Below are positions 8,061 to 15,192 of a stretch of DNA of 34,983 nt, piece by piece. The DNA is taken from positions 1-34,983 of the forward strand of contig BTRG01000020.1 in the NCBI GenBank assembly GCA_036986275.1, given 5' to 3'. The stretch's first letter is position 1, and the number at the start of each line of letters is the position of its first letter. Below the pieces are notes generated by a model. That model searched no databases and was not told where the DNA came from. It worked only from the letters and a program-made list of their open reading frames with translations. The stretch comes from BTRG01 sp036986275. Lineage in GTDB: Bacteria > Pseudomonadota > Gammaproteobacteria > Acidiferrobacterales > SZUA-150. A program made the translations under genes and the position numbers.

Positions 8061-8677
8061 AGTAGCTCTGTATAACGTTTATTGTAAGGAGGGCGGGGGA
8101 AACCCGGCTGGTGCTGCAGCCATTTCCAACCAATACCATCGGGATTGCCGCCATAGACCGGATCACTAAGCAGGGCTTCTAAAATATATAAGAGCAGATA
8201 TGATAACCAACTCCCGCCGGCACGGCTGTCGGCGATTTTTTCCAGTACGGGTTCCTGGTCGTCAAACGATAGCTTCAAGAACGCCTTGCCTTTTTGTTCT
8301 TCGGCGATCCCATCCAGCCACGTCACTCCCTCGAGAATAAATTTCCGTTCTTCTTCATCCGTATCCGGTGCCTCCAGCACGAACTTCAAATAGCTCGTTG
8401 CGTTAACGTCATTGGCTCCCGGTCCGTCGTGATCATTCGGAAATAGATGTTCTTGTACGACGGAAAATGTAATCCAGGGGGGTTGGGTCAATAGATCGGT
8501 TTTCTTCGTTTCGGTTTTATCACAACCTGGCAGTGCACCGGCAAGCGGCAAGATCGGCACCGCCACCGCGGATTTCACAAGAGCCATTAAAAATTGCCGC
8601 CGCCGTAACAACAAATCCTGGCGCTGTTTCAATGCCAACGGAAATTCTTTGTCCCACGCAATTAGCTTTTTTGACAT
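8057..8677 (-). CDS. Gluconate 2-dehydrogenase subunit 3-like protein (Tat signal)
   Basis: A 206-residue protein of the gluconate 2-dehydrogenase subunit 3 family, the small partner of GMC-type dehydrogenases. Residues 25-30 (RRRQFL) followed by a hydrophobic stretch look like a twin-arginine signal. A Cys at 52 (ALPGC) could be a poor lipobox. The body has the family's FPNDHDGPGANDV and DPVYGGNPDGIGWKWL segments. In FAD-glucose dehydrogenase the small subunit carries the Tat signal and takes the signal-less catalytic subunit across the membrane. The same arrangement fits here, since the downstream GMC protein has none. No cytochrome c subunit gene is adjacent. Confidence 0.88.
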   Translation of the reverse strand: MSKKLIAWDKEFPLALKQRQDLLLRRRQFLMALVKSAVAVPILPLAGALPGCDKTETKKTDLLTQPPWITFSVVQEHLFPNDHDGPGANDVNATSYLKFVLEAPDTDEEERKFILEGVTWLDGIAEEQKGKAFLKLSFDDQEPVLEKIADSRAGGSWLSYLLLYILEALLSDPVYGGNPDGIGWKWLQHQPGFPRPPYNKRYTELL

Positions 8678-8756
8678 ATTAATTATGGTACAAGCTATCC
8701 GATCCCAATTATGCTCCTCTACTGATCAGGATAAAAGTGCGGCCGAGGCCGCCCCT

Positions 8757-9473
8757 TTATATTACGCTTTTAGCGATTAACCCTATTGCGCTAATCGTTG
8801 ATAGCGTCAACACTGCCGCGCGTGCCCGGCCCTGATCAAACCAGTGCGCCAGCCTGGCGGCCAGGATAAAACCTGCAACAAAGCCGGGCATGAGCCACAG
8901 CCCCAGTAACGCCTCGTTTTCCGAAAACCTGCCCGCCAGGTTCAGCACTAGCAAGATAATGGCCGAAGAAATGAAATAGATCAGTCCCAGGGTGGCGCGC
9001 AACTGAGGACCCGGTAACTGTTGATACACCAGCGCCAGCGGTGGCGCACCGAAACCGGAGGTGCTGGCCATAAAGCCTGAAACCAAACCCGCGCCCAGGA
9101 GATTACGTCTGATCAAGGCAAAGGGCCGGCCCCTGGCGGTCATCAGCACCGCAAACAGTATAAGCACGCCAAAGAAGGTCCCGAGCTGTTGGCGATTGAG
9201 CTGGGACAACCAGATGACACCGCCGACACTGCCCACGGCCAGTCCCAGCATGGCCACGCCTATGCCGCGATAGCGGATATCCCGCCAACCCGATAGCGCC
9301 ATCAGCAAGGCCAGGGCCATGCTGCCGAAGACAATAGGACCCGGCAGCCAGGCAAAGCTGATCAATGCCAGCAACGGTACAATGACCAGGCCGGATCCAA
9401 AGCCGGTAGCGGCCTGCAGGATGGCGCCGCCAAAAACGACGGCATTGGCTAACAGGAGTTGTGCCGGTGTCAT
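8757..9473 (-). CDS. TauE/SafE-family permease
   Basis: A 238-residue, strongly hydrophobic protein with about seven to eight predicted membrane segments. The family's paired motifs are present: AATGFGSGLVIVPLLALI (about residues 21-38) and ASTSGFGAPPLALVYQ in the second half. TauE/SafE proteins are putative sulfite, sulfoacetate or other organic anion exporters, and the actual substrate is unknown here. I prefer the ATG at 9473, which puts the first membrane helix near the N-terminus. A frame from 9518 would add 15 residues including several cysteines. It is downstream of the VOC gene by 51 bases and may be the last gene of that operon. Confidence 0.88.
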   Translation of the reverse strand: MTPAQLLLANAVVFGGAILQAATGFGSGLVIVPLLALISFAWLPGPIVFGSMALALLMALSGWRDIRYRGIGVAMLGLAVGSVGGVIWLSQLNRQQLGTFFGVLILFAVLMTARGRPFALIRRNLLGAGLVSGFMASTSGFGAPPLALVYQQLPGPQLRATLGLIYFISSAIILLVLNLAGRFSENEALLGLWLMPGFVAGFILAARLAHWFDQGRARAAVLTLSTISAIGLIAKSVI

Positions 9474-9524
9474 GGATGCGAGTGTACAAGATCCGCCGTC
9501 ATGACACCGGGTAAACATTAAAGA

Positions 9525-9965
9525 TCAGGTCGCGGGAGGCACAAAATCCCTTACCTTGGTGGCAAAGCTCCAACGATAGCCATCCGGATCTTTAAGCTGT
9601 GCCATACGATCCCCCCTGAACATGTCTTCGGGATCGGCGACCGCTTCGGCGCCCTGTAGTTTGGCGTGCTCAAACAAGGCATCGACGTCATCACAATAGA
9701 CATAGAGATTGATGGGTACTTCGTTATAGGATGTCGCGGGGGCCAAACAGGTATTGCCATAGGCGCCTTCGCGACCAAACATAAACAGGGTTTTGCCCTG
9801 GTAGCCCATATCGGCATATTCTGTCTTGCCGTTATCGCCCGGCAACTTCATACCGCGGGTAAAATGAAAGGCCGACTCATAGAACGCCATACTCGTGTCG
9901 ACATCCTTGACCGTCAGGTGCGGCATCATCCAGGGTACTTGTTCAGGTTTGATTTCCTTGCTCAT
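9525..9965 (-). CDS. VOC-superfamily (glyoxalase-like) protein
   Basis: A 146-residue single-domain vicinal-oxygen-chelate protein, in the PhnB / glyoxalase-bleomycin-resistance group. Recognisable segments are MPHLTVKDVDTSMAFYESAF, LYVYCDDVDALFEHAKLQGAE and MAQLKDPDGYRWSFATKV. The last is the conserved beta strand with D-P-x-G near the C-terminus. The ATG at 9965 has a strong AAGGAGAAAAGG ribosome site. Its start overlaps the stop of the upstream tag gene by 4 bases, so the two are coupled. The substrate is unknown. Confidence 0.87.
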   Translation of the reverse strand: MSKEIKPEQVPWMMPHLTVKDVDTSMAFYESAFHFTRGMKLPGDNGKTEYADMGYQGKTLFMFGREGAYGNTCLAPATSYNEVPINLYVYCDDVDALFEHAKLQGAEAVADPEDMFRGDRMAQLKDPDGYRWSFATKVRDFVPPAT

Positions 9966-10558
9966 TTTCCTTTTCTCCTTGCGGGTTTGCATAAAGGTTT
10001 ATATCTAAAGCAGTCGATCACGTGGTCATTGACCATACCCACGGCCTGCATGAAGGCATAACAAATCGTTGTGCCGACAAACTTGAAGCCATCTATTTTT
10101 AATTGCTTGCTCATAGCATCAGATTCTTTTGTGCTCGATGGAATCTGTTGTAACGTGCGCCATGTATTTATCACAGGCCGGTGATTCACAAACTGCCAGA
10201 TATAATGACCAAAACTACCATGTTGATCTTTAATATCCAGGCAGGCCTGTGCATTGGTGGTAAACGCCGCCACCTTCAGTCGGTTGCGTATAATGCCAGG
10301 GTCTTTTAGCAAGGCATTTTGTTTGCGCTTGCCATAGCGAGCGACCTTTTCGACATCAAAATCATCGTATACGCTTCGATAATGTTCGCGTTTCTTGAGT
10401 ACCGTGATCCAGCTCAAGCCTGCTTGCGCGCCTTCCAGCGATAACATTTCAAATAACCTGTTATCATCATGCACTGGAACGCCCCATTCCTTATCATGGT
10501 ATTGCTGATACAGGGTATCCCCACCACACCAGCTACAGCGCTTGCCGGTAACCGTCAT
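9962..10558 (-). CDS. tag: DNA-3-methyladenine glycosylase I
   Basis: Tag excises 3-methyladenine from alkylated DNA. The 198 residues align along the whole family: RCSWCGG, YHDKEWGVP, LFEMLSLEGAQAGLSWITVLKKRE, and a C-terminal GFKFVGTTICYAFMQAVGMVNDH. The likely zinc ligands are the early Cys at residue 8, the His of YHDKEWG, and the late His and Cys in NDHVIDC. The ATG at 10558 is chosen because the protein then begins just before the conserved RCxW. It overlaps the stop of the WYL regulator gene by 4 bases (ATGA). Much longer in-frame extensions from 10690 are shadow sequence inside that gene. Confidence 0.95.
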   Translation of the reverse strand: MTVTGKRCSWCGGDTLYQQYHDKEWGVPVHDDNRLFEMLSLEGAQAGLSWITVLKKREHYRSVYDDFDVEKVARYGKRKQNALLKDPGIIRNRLKVAAFTTNAQACLDIKDQHGSFGHYIWQFVNHRPVINTWRTLQQIPSSTKESDAMSKQLKIDGFKFVGTTICYAFMQAVGMVNDHVIDCFRYKPLCKPARRKGK

Positions 10559-11238
10559 GATGAATCCTGTACTTGCTTGAGAAAGTCGTTCAATGTGCGC
10601 CCTGTTGTGTGCGCATAGTTTTCTTTGCAGGCCTGCAACTCCTTTATGCGATCGACCCTGAAATTGCGGAAGGCATGACGTAACTCGCACCAGGCAGCCA
10701 GGGTCCAGGTCGTACCCCAGAAAAATAGTCCCAGGGGCCAGACCCTCCTCTTTGAAGGAGTACCGTCTTCCTTGACATAATCAAACTCCACTTTAAACCG
10801 CCGCTCTATGGACTCACGCAACACTTCCAGGATCCGGCTCACTTGCGGAGACAGGCGCCGCATGGGTGAAAAGATATTGTTTTCCAGCAAATGGCCTTTA
10901 AGTCTTTCCGGTAATACCACTTCTATTTTGGTCAGCGCCTGTTGCGCCGCTTTTGCCAAACCTTCATCGGCCCAGCTCCTGACCACACCCGCCCCCAATA
11001 CCAAAGCGGTAATCTCGTCTACATCAAACATCAATGGCGGCAGATCAAAACTGTGGTGCAGGACATAACCCAGGCCTGCCTCACCGTCGATAGGTACACC
11101 GCTGGCCTGCAAGTCAGCAATATCACGATAAATCGTGCGCGCTGAGACTTCCAGTTCTTTGGCCAGCCAGTGCGCGGTTGTCAAACGCCGCGGACGCAGC
11201 AGTTGTATAATTTGAAACAATCGATCGGCGCGGCGCAT
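10555..11238 (-). CDS. YafY-type WYL-domain transcriptional regulator
   Basis: A 227-residue regulator with an N-terminal winged helix-turn-helix (about residues 4-58; LAKELEVSARTIYRDIADLQASGVPI) and a C-terminal WYL domain (about 138-215; RRVWPLGLFFWGTTWTLAAWCE and FRNFRVDRI). WYL domains sense ligands or nucleic acid in repressors, and many control stress or defence genes. It lies in the middle of a closely spaced operon with a HhH protein upstream (6 bases) and tag downstream (4-base overlap). It probably controls its own operon, an inference from position only. Confidence 0.93.
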   Translation of the reverse strand: MRRADRLFQIIQLLRPRRLTTAHWLAKELEVSARTIYRDIADLQASGVPIDGEAGLGYVLHHSFDLPPLMFDVDEITALVLGAGVVRSWADEGLAKAAQQALTKIEVVLPERLKGHLLENNIFSPMRRLSPQVSRILEVLRESIERRFKVEFDYVKEDGTPSKRRVWPLGLFFWGTTWTLAAWCELRHAFRNFRVDRIKELQACKENYAHTTGRTLNDFLKQVQDSS

Positions 11239-11244
11239 GATTGT

Positions 11245-11511
11245 TTACACTAGCTCCCGATCTTTCCAGTTCCACCATTTCAATAACTCAGGATCATGGC
11301 GCTTGTTGCGGGCGTAGTAGGCCGCGCAACGGAACACATACAACACACAGCGATCGACCGGGCTGCCTTCAACATCGCAATACCGCCAATACATTTCTTC
11401 CGGGTCGTGTCGTTTGAGCTCCGCGATCGTGTGGATACCCAGAGACTCAATACCCTGGGCAATCTTGGGACCGACACCCGGTATTTGTTGTAACTCTGAT
11501 GTTACCAGCAT
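11245..11511 (-). CDS. Small helix-hairpin-helix protein (Cdd1/pathogenicity-locus family)
   Basis: An 88-residue protein with a helix-hairpin-helix motif at the N-terminus (LQQIPGVGPKIAQGIESLGI, about residues 7-26). The second half, RHDPEEMYWRYCDVEG and CVLYVFRCAAYYARN, is typical of the Cdd1 / 'pathogenicity locus' family. The role is unknown; HhH motifs usually contact the DNA backbone without sequence preference. Its start is 2 bases after the stop of the GST-like gene and its stop is 6 bases before the WYL regulator, so it is part of the same transcript. Confidence 0.87.
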   Translation of the reverse strand: MLVTSELQQIPGVGPKIAQGIESLGIHTIAELKRHDPEEMYWRYCDVEGSPVDRCVLYVFRCAAYYARNKRHDPELLKWWNWKDRELV

Positions 11512-11513
11512 CG

Positions 11514-12221
11514 CTATGCATCCTTTGAAAAATACTGCATCGTCATACGCTCATGATAGGCACATAGATTCGCGCAATCCTGCATGGTGCGGCGCTGAAG
11601 CGAATCAAGCCCTGGTACCAGCGTGCTAACAATAAAAGCATATGCCACGGCATCAACAGTTGTGGCAAATTCTCCCAGCATGTAGCTTTTGTCCGCCAAT
11701 ATCCGCGACAAGGCCATCACGTCTTCCGCGCCTAACCTTTCGATGTCTTCCACGGTATGTCGACCCAGCCCTTGTCCCCACAAGTCCCTGCGCACCTGCC
11801 GCCGTGCCAGCGAGGGAATCAGAAGCCTGATCACCAGCGGCGCCTTTTCAAAGTAGGCCTTCTTAACCACGGGCCAGTGCTTGTCATCTATCCAGCGACT
11901 GTATACAACGGTCCAGTAATAGTGTTCTTCCAGCATGCGCATGACAGCAGTGCCCACCCCTCTATCTCGGTCGCTAAGGCCTTTATCCGGATCGCAACCA
12001 AAAGCCTGTTTTAGGTAATCGATGATTAGCGTGGAGTCCGCCACGACGCTGCCATTGTGTTTAATGAACGGTAATTTTTTCTTGGGCGCCCTGCCGGCAT
12101 GTAAAAGACACTCAACCTGATAGTCCAGCCCAACAATACGGAGCCAGGTCTCCAGCTTGATGCAGAAGGGACTGGCGCTGCGCAAACCCAGCGCCGGGTA
12201 ATACTGGTACAACGTAATCAT
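11514..12221 (-). CDS. Glutathione S-transferase-like protein (metaxin/FAXC type)
   Basis: A 235-residue protein with an N-terminal thioredoxin-like GST domain (MITLYQYY, then SPFCIKLETWLRIVGLDY at about residues 17-34, and KKLPFIKHNGSVVADSTLIIDYL). The C-terminal domain is all-helical. The SPFCxKLETxLR pattern is characteristic of the FAXC/metaxin-like GST branch rather than classical detoxifying enzymes. The ATG at 12221 places the first strand at the N-terminus; an upstream frame from 12281 runs through a hairpin. It is the first gene of the GST-HhH-WYL-tag-VOC operon. The physiological substrate is unknown. Confidence 0.88.
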   Translation of the reverse strand: MITLYQYYPALGLRSASPFCIKLETWLRIVGLDYQVECLLHAGRAPKKKLPFIKHNGSVVADSTLIIDYLKQAFGCDPDKGLSDRDRGVGTAVMRMLEEHYYWTVVYSRWIDDKHWPVVKKAYFEKAPLVIRLLIPSLARRQVRRDLWGQGLGRHTVEDIERLGAEDVMALSRILADKSYMLGEFATTVDAVAYAFIVSTLVPGLDSLQRRTMQDCANLCAYHERMTMQYFSKDA

Positions 12222-12244
12222 GCCTAACCACCATGCCGTGAATT

Positions 12245-12277
12245 TGTCAGCAGGATCATACGCCTGTCCTGCTGACA
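12245..12277 (-). repeat. 11-bp inverted repeat in the leader of the GST operon
   Basis: TGTCAGCAGGA and TCCTGCTGACA are perfect complements of 11 bases with an 11-base loop, 24 bases upstream of the GST start. A further direct copy of the first nine bases of the left arm (TGTCAGCAG) lies at 12284-12292. There is no U-run, so this is more likely a regulator site or leader hairpin than a terminator. Confidence 0.55.
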
Positions 12278-12455
12278 GCATAGTGTCAGCAGTGTTCAGG
12301 ATATACGAGGGCAGAATAGAACCCCCGACTTTAGCTGGGGCATCTATTATATTGTCCGCGCCATAATTTTACTTTTGCCAATATGCGGCCATAGCCAAAC
12401 TTTATGCGCCTCCCGGGGTCTTGATTAACAAGGCATTTCAGGAGATCTCACCGAC

Positions 12456-13220
12456 ATGGAACGTGAACACGGGGCAATTGACATTGCTATCGGGATTATC
12501 CTGATCCCATTGACGGTATTTTTCGGATCATTTCTGCTTCCCGAACCCGAGTGGGACCCGACTCCCAGGGCCGAGCAGGGGCATGTGGTCTTCGACCCGC
12601 ACTACAATTTTCACCCCAACAATTATACTTTCAATGAAAAAGTGGCCATGGGCAAACAAATCAGTTTTATCTCCCTGGTCACTGACCCCCAGCACCTGGG
12701 GACCTTTCCCTGGCTCTACCGGTTTGAAAATCGCGCCAATATTGGCAACCCGGCGCCCGCTATAGACCTGCCGACGACGGATGGCGGCCGCCTGCGCCTG
12801 GCTGACCAGCGCGGCAAAATCAGTGTCTTTATGTTCGTTGCCCTCACCTGCCCGCCGGCGCGGCATCAGTTACCCCTGTGGACGGCCCTGGCCAATAAAT
12901 ATGATCCCGAGAAAGTGAATCTCTTCGTCATCTATTCACGTGAGCGCCATCCCGGTGAACCAGGTTTTCGCGAATATGTGCACACCAAAGACGATGAAGA
13001 AAAAATGGTCAATGCCCGGGAACTGGCCACACTGACCACTCTGCCGGTGGCCGTGGATAGCATAGAGGAGACCGTGCTGGAGAAATACGGCAAGGTGCCC
13101 AATCCCGCCTATGTCATCGATACGGAAGGTTTTATTGTTTTTAAGTCCACCTGGGCCGACGTGCGCAAAGTGGAAGAAGTGGTGGATACCCTGTTGGCAC
13201 GTGACAGCCAGATGCATTAA
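12456..13220 (+). CDS. Membrane-anchored thioredoxin-fold protein, deiodinase-like
   Basis: A 254-residue protein with one N-terminal membrane anchor (about residues 8-28). A linker follows, then a thioredoxin-like/redoxin domain from about residue 95. IGNPAPAIDLPTTDGGRLRL starts the domain as in AhpC/TSA proteins. The active-site region VALTCPPARHQLP (C132) and VNLFVIYSRERHPGEPGF look most like iodothyronine deiodinase-family proteins. Those enzymes have selenocysteine where C132 sits. The C-terminus VPNPAYVIDTEGFIVFKSTWAD is standard for the fold. An AGGAG site precedes the ATG. Bacterial members have no established iodide role, so a thiol peroxidase or reductase function is also possible. 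Confidence 0.8.
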   Translation: MEREHGAIDIAIGIILIPLTVFFGSFLLPEPEWDPTPRAEQGHVVFDPHYNFHPNNYTFNEKVAMGKQISFISLVTDPQHLGTFPWLYRFENRANIGNPAPAIDLPTTDGGRLRLADQRGKISVFMFVALTCPPARHQLPLWTALANKYDPEKVNLFVIYSRERHPGEPGFREYVHTKDDEEKMVNARELATLTTLPVAVDSIEETVLEKYGKVPNPAYVIDTEGFIVFKSTWADVRKVEEVVDTLLARDSQMH

Positions 13221-13313
13221 ACCCGGGCGTGGGAAATCAAACGTAGCAATTCAGCTAGATTTTGGTCTACTCTATTTTTATCGATAGACAAAGGAACATG
13301 AGAGGTCAGGACC

Positions 13314-14249
13314 TTGCCTACAGCCGCGGCAACAACAACAGCCCCCGACCCGGGGCGCCTGCTTAACACCCTCAATAAAATCATACTGGGCAAGCCACAA
13401 CAGTTGCGACTGGCGCTGGCATGCATACTGGCCAATGGTCATTTATTGATCGAAGACCTGCCGGGCATGGGCAAGACCACGCTGGCGCATGCCCTGGCCG
13501 CGGTGCTGGGCCTGAGTTTTAATCGTATTCAATTCACCAGTGATATGTTGCCGGCGGATATCCTCGGTGTCTCTATCTACCAGCCTGAGCGGCATGTATT
13601 CACGTTTCACCCCGGGCCGGTGTTTGCACAACTGGTATTGGCGGACGAAATCAATCGCGCCACACCCAAGGCCCAGAGCGCGCTGCTGGAGGCCATGGCC
13701 GAACAACAGGTCACGGCGGAAGGGGAGACCCATGCACTGCCATCGCCCTTTTTTGTCATTGCCACGCAGAACCCGCAACAACTCATAGGCACCTTTCCAC
13801 TGCCCGAATCACAACTGGACAGATTCCTGATGCGGATTCACATGGGCTATCCTGACCGTGAGGCCGAACGTCAATTGCTGGAAGGCCAGGACAGGACCCA
13901 TCTGCTGGCATCCGTCAGGGCGCTTATTAGCGGAGAAGAGCTTATATCATTACAGGAAAATACCCGGCGCATACATTGCAGCCGGGCATTGATGGATTAT
14001 GTGCAGGATTTGTTAGACGCCACACGCCATCATCCAGACGTCGCCCATGGGTTATCGCCGCGCGCCGGTCTGGCCTTGCTCAACAGTGCCCGCGCCTGGG
14101 CGCTACTGGATCGACGTGACATGGTAATCCCGGAAGACGTACAAGCGGTCGCACCCTCGGTAATGGACCATAGATTGCAGGCCAGTAACAATGCTGTCAG
14201 CAACGCGCAACTTGCCCAACAGATTATCGAGCAGGTTGCCATTCCCTGA
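13314..14249 (+). CDS. MoxR-family AAA+ ATPase
   Basis: A 311-residue MoxR ATPase. Walker A is EDLPGMGKTT (residues 47-56) and Walker B is LVLADEIN with D111 and E112. A sensor-1 segment, FFVIATQNP, follows. The C-terminal lid has LSPRAGLALLNSARAWALL. MoxR proteins act as chaperone-like ATPases for partners usually encoded beside them. Here these are a DUF58 protein 13 bases downstream and a TgpA-type transglutaminase, a widespread trio. The only start that fits is a TTG at 13314, with AGG-rich sequence just before it. An ATG at 13298 with a better ribosome site is out of frame and reads only 22 codons. Confidence 0.92.
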   Translation: MPTAAATTTAPDPGRLLNTLNKIILGKPQQLRLALACILANGHLLIEDLPGMGKTTLAHALAAVLGLSFNRIQFTSDMLPADILGVSIYQPERHVFTFHPGPVFAQLVLADEINRATPKAQSALLEAMAEQQVTAEGETHALPSPFFVIATQNPQQLIGTFPLPESQLDRFLMRIHMGYPDREAERQLLEGQDRTHLLASVRALISGEELISLQENTRRIHCSRALMDYVQDLLDATRHHPDVAHGLSPRAGLALLNSARAWALLDRRDMVIPEDVQAVAPSVMDHRLQASNNAVSNAQLAQQIIEQVAIP

Positions 14250-14262
14250 GAGCTAACCTCTA

Positions 14263-15192
14263 ATGGCCATCATACGATCTCGCCTGCTACAAGGTGATGA
14301 GATAGTACTGCGACATAAGCAGCTGTATATGTTGCCCACTCGTGCCGGGCTGGTCTTTACTGTCCTGCTTGTTGTGTTATTACTGGCCTCCATTAATTAC
14401 AATAATGGCCTTGCCTATGCGCTGACTTTTTTACTGGCCGCGATGGGCATAGTCTCCATGCTATACACCCATGCCAATCTCCTGAAACTACACATCAGGC
14501 CGGGCCGGCATGTGCCGGTGTTTGCCGGCGAAGCGGCCCTGTTTCAAGTGTGTCTACACAATCCCGGCAACAGTCCGCGCCCCGGTTTGCATGTCAGGCA
14601 CGATAAACAAGCATCCAGGCCACTTGATCTGGCGCCCCATTCAGAGTCCTGTACAACGATTTCCGTGCCTGCTCGCCAACGCGGGGTACTGGCCATCCCT
14701 GATCTAACTATTTCTACTGAATTTCCGTTGGGCCTGCTGTATTCATGGTCGCGCCGCATCCGGCTCAATAGCCAAACCATCGTCTATCCCCGGCCGGCGG
14801 CGCCACAACCACTGCCACAGCCAATCGATGGTGAGCAGGGTGAACGCCTGGGCCATGCCCATGACGGTGATGATTTCACTGGCCTGCGTGAATATACCCA
14901 GGGTGATGCGCCGCGGCACGTGCACTGGAAGAGTGTCGCCAAAACCGGTCGCATGGTGACCAAACAGTTTGAAAATCAGGCCAGTACCCAGGTGTGGTTA
15001 CATTGGCATGAACTCAATCTTGCTGACACGGAATCACGCCTGAGCCTGCTCTGCCGTTGGGTGCTGGAGGCGGAACAACATACCGTGCCTTATGGCCTTA
15101 CCTTGCCGGGTGTCGTTATCAAGCCGGGCCTGGGTCATGCACACAAACAAAGGTGTTTACAGGCCCTGGCATTGTTCAAGATAGAGCCATGA
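14263..15192 (+). CDS. DUF58 domain membrane protein
   Basis: A 309-residue protein with two adjacent membrane helices near the N-terminus (about residues 27-67), followed by a cytoplasmic or periplasmic beta-rich region. The DUF58 signature is FTGLREYTQGDAPRHVHWKSVAKTG, about residues 205-229. DUF58 proteins form a von Willebrand-A-like fold and are nearly always next to MoxR ATPases. The stop codon overlaps the start of the transglutaminase gene (ATGA), so MoxR, DUF58 and TgpA are likely made as one unit. The molecular role is not established. Confidence 0.92.
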   Translation: MAIIRSRLLQGDEIVLRHKQLYMLPTRAGLVFTVLLVVLLLASINYNNGLAYALTFLLAAMGIVSMLYTHANLLKLHIRPGRHVPVFAGEAALFQVCLHNPGNSPRPGLHVRHDKQASRPLDLAPHSESCTTISVPARQRGVLAIPDLTISTEFPLGLLYSWSRRIRLNSQTIVYPRPAAPQPLPQPIDGEQGERLGHAHDGDDFTGLREYTQGDAPRHVHWKSVAKTGRMVTKQFENQASTQVWLHWHELNLADTESRLSLLCRWVLEAEQHTVPYGLTLPGVVIKPGLGHAHKQRCLQALALFKIEP

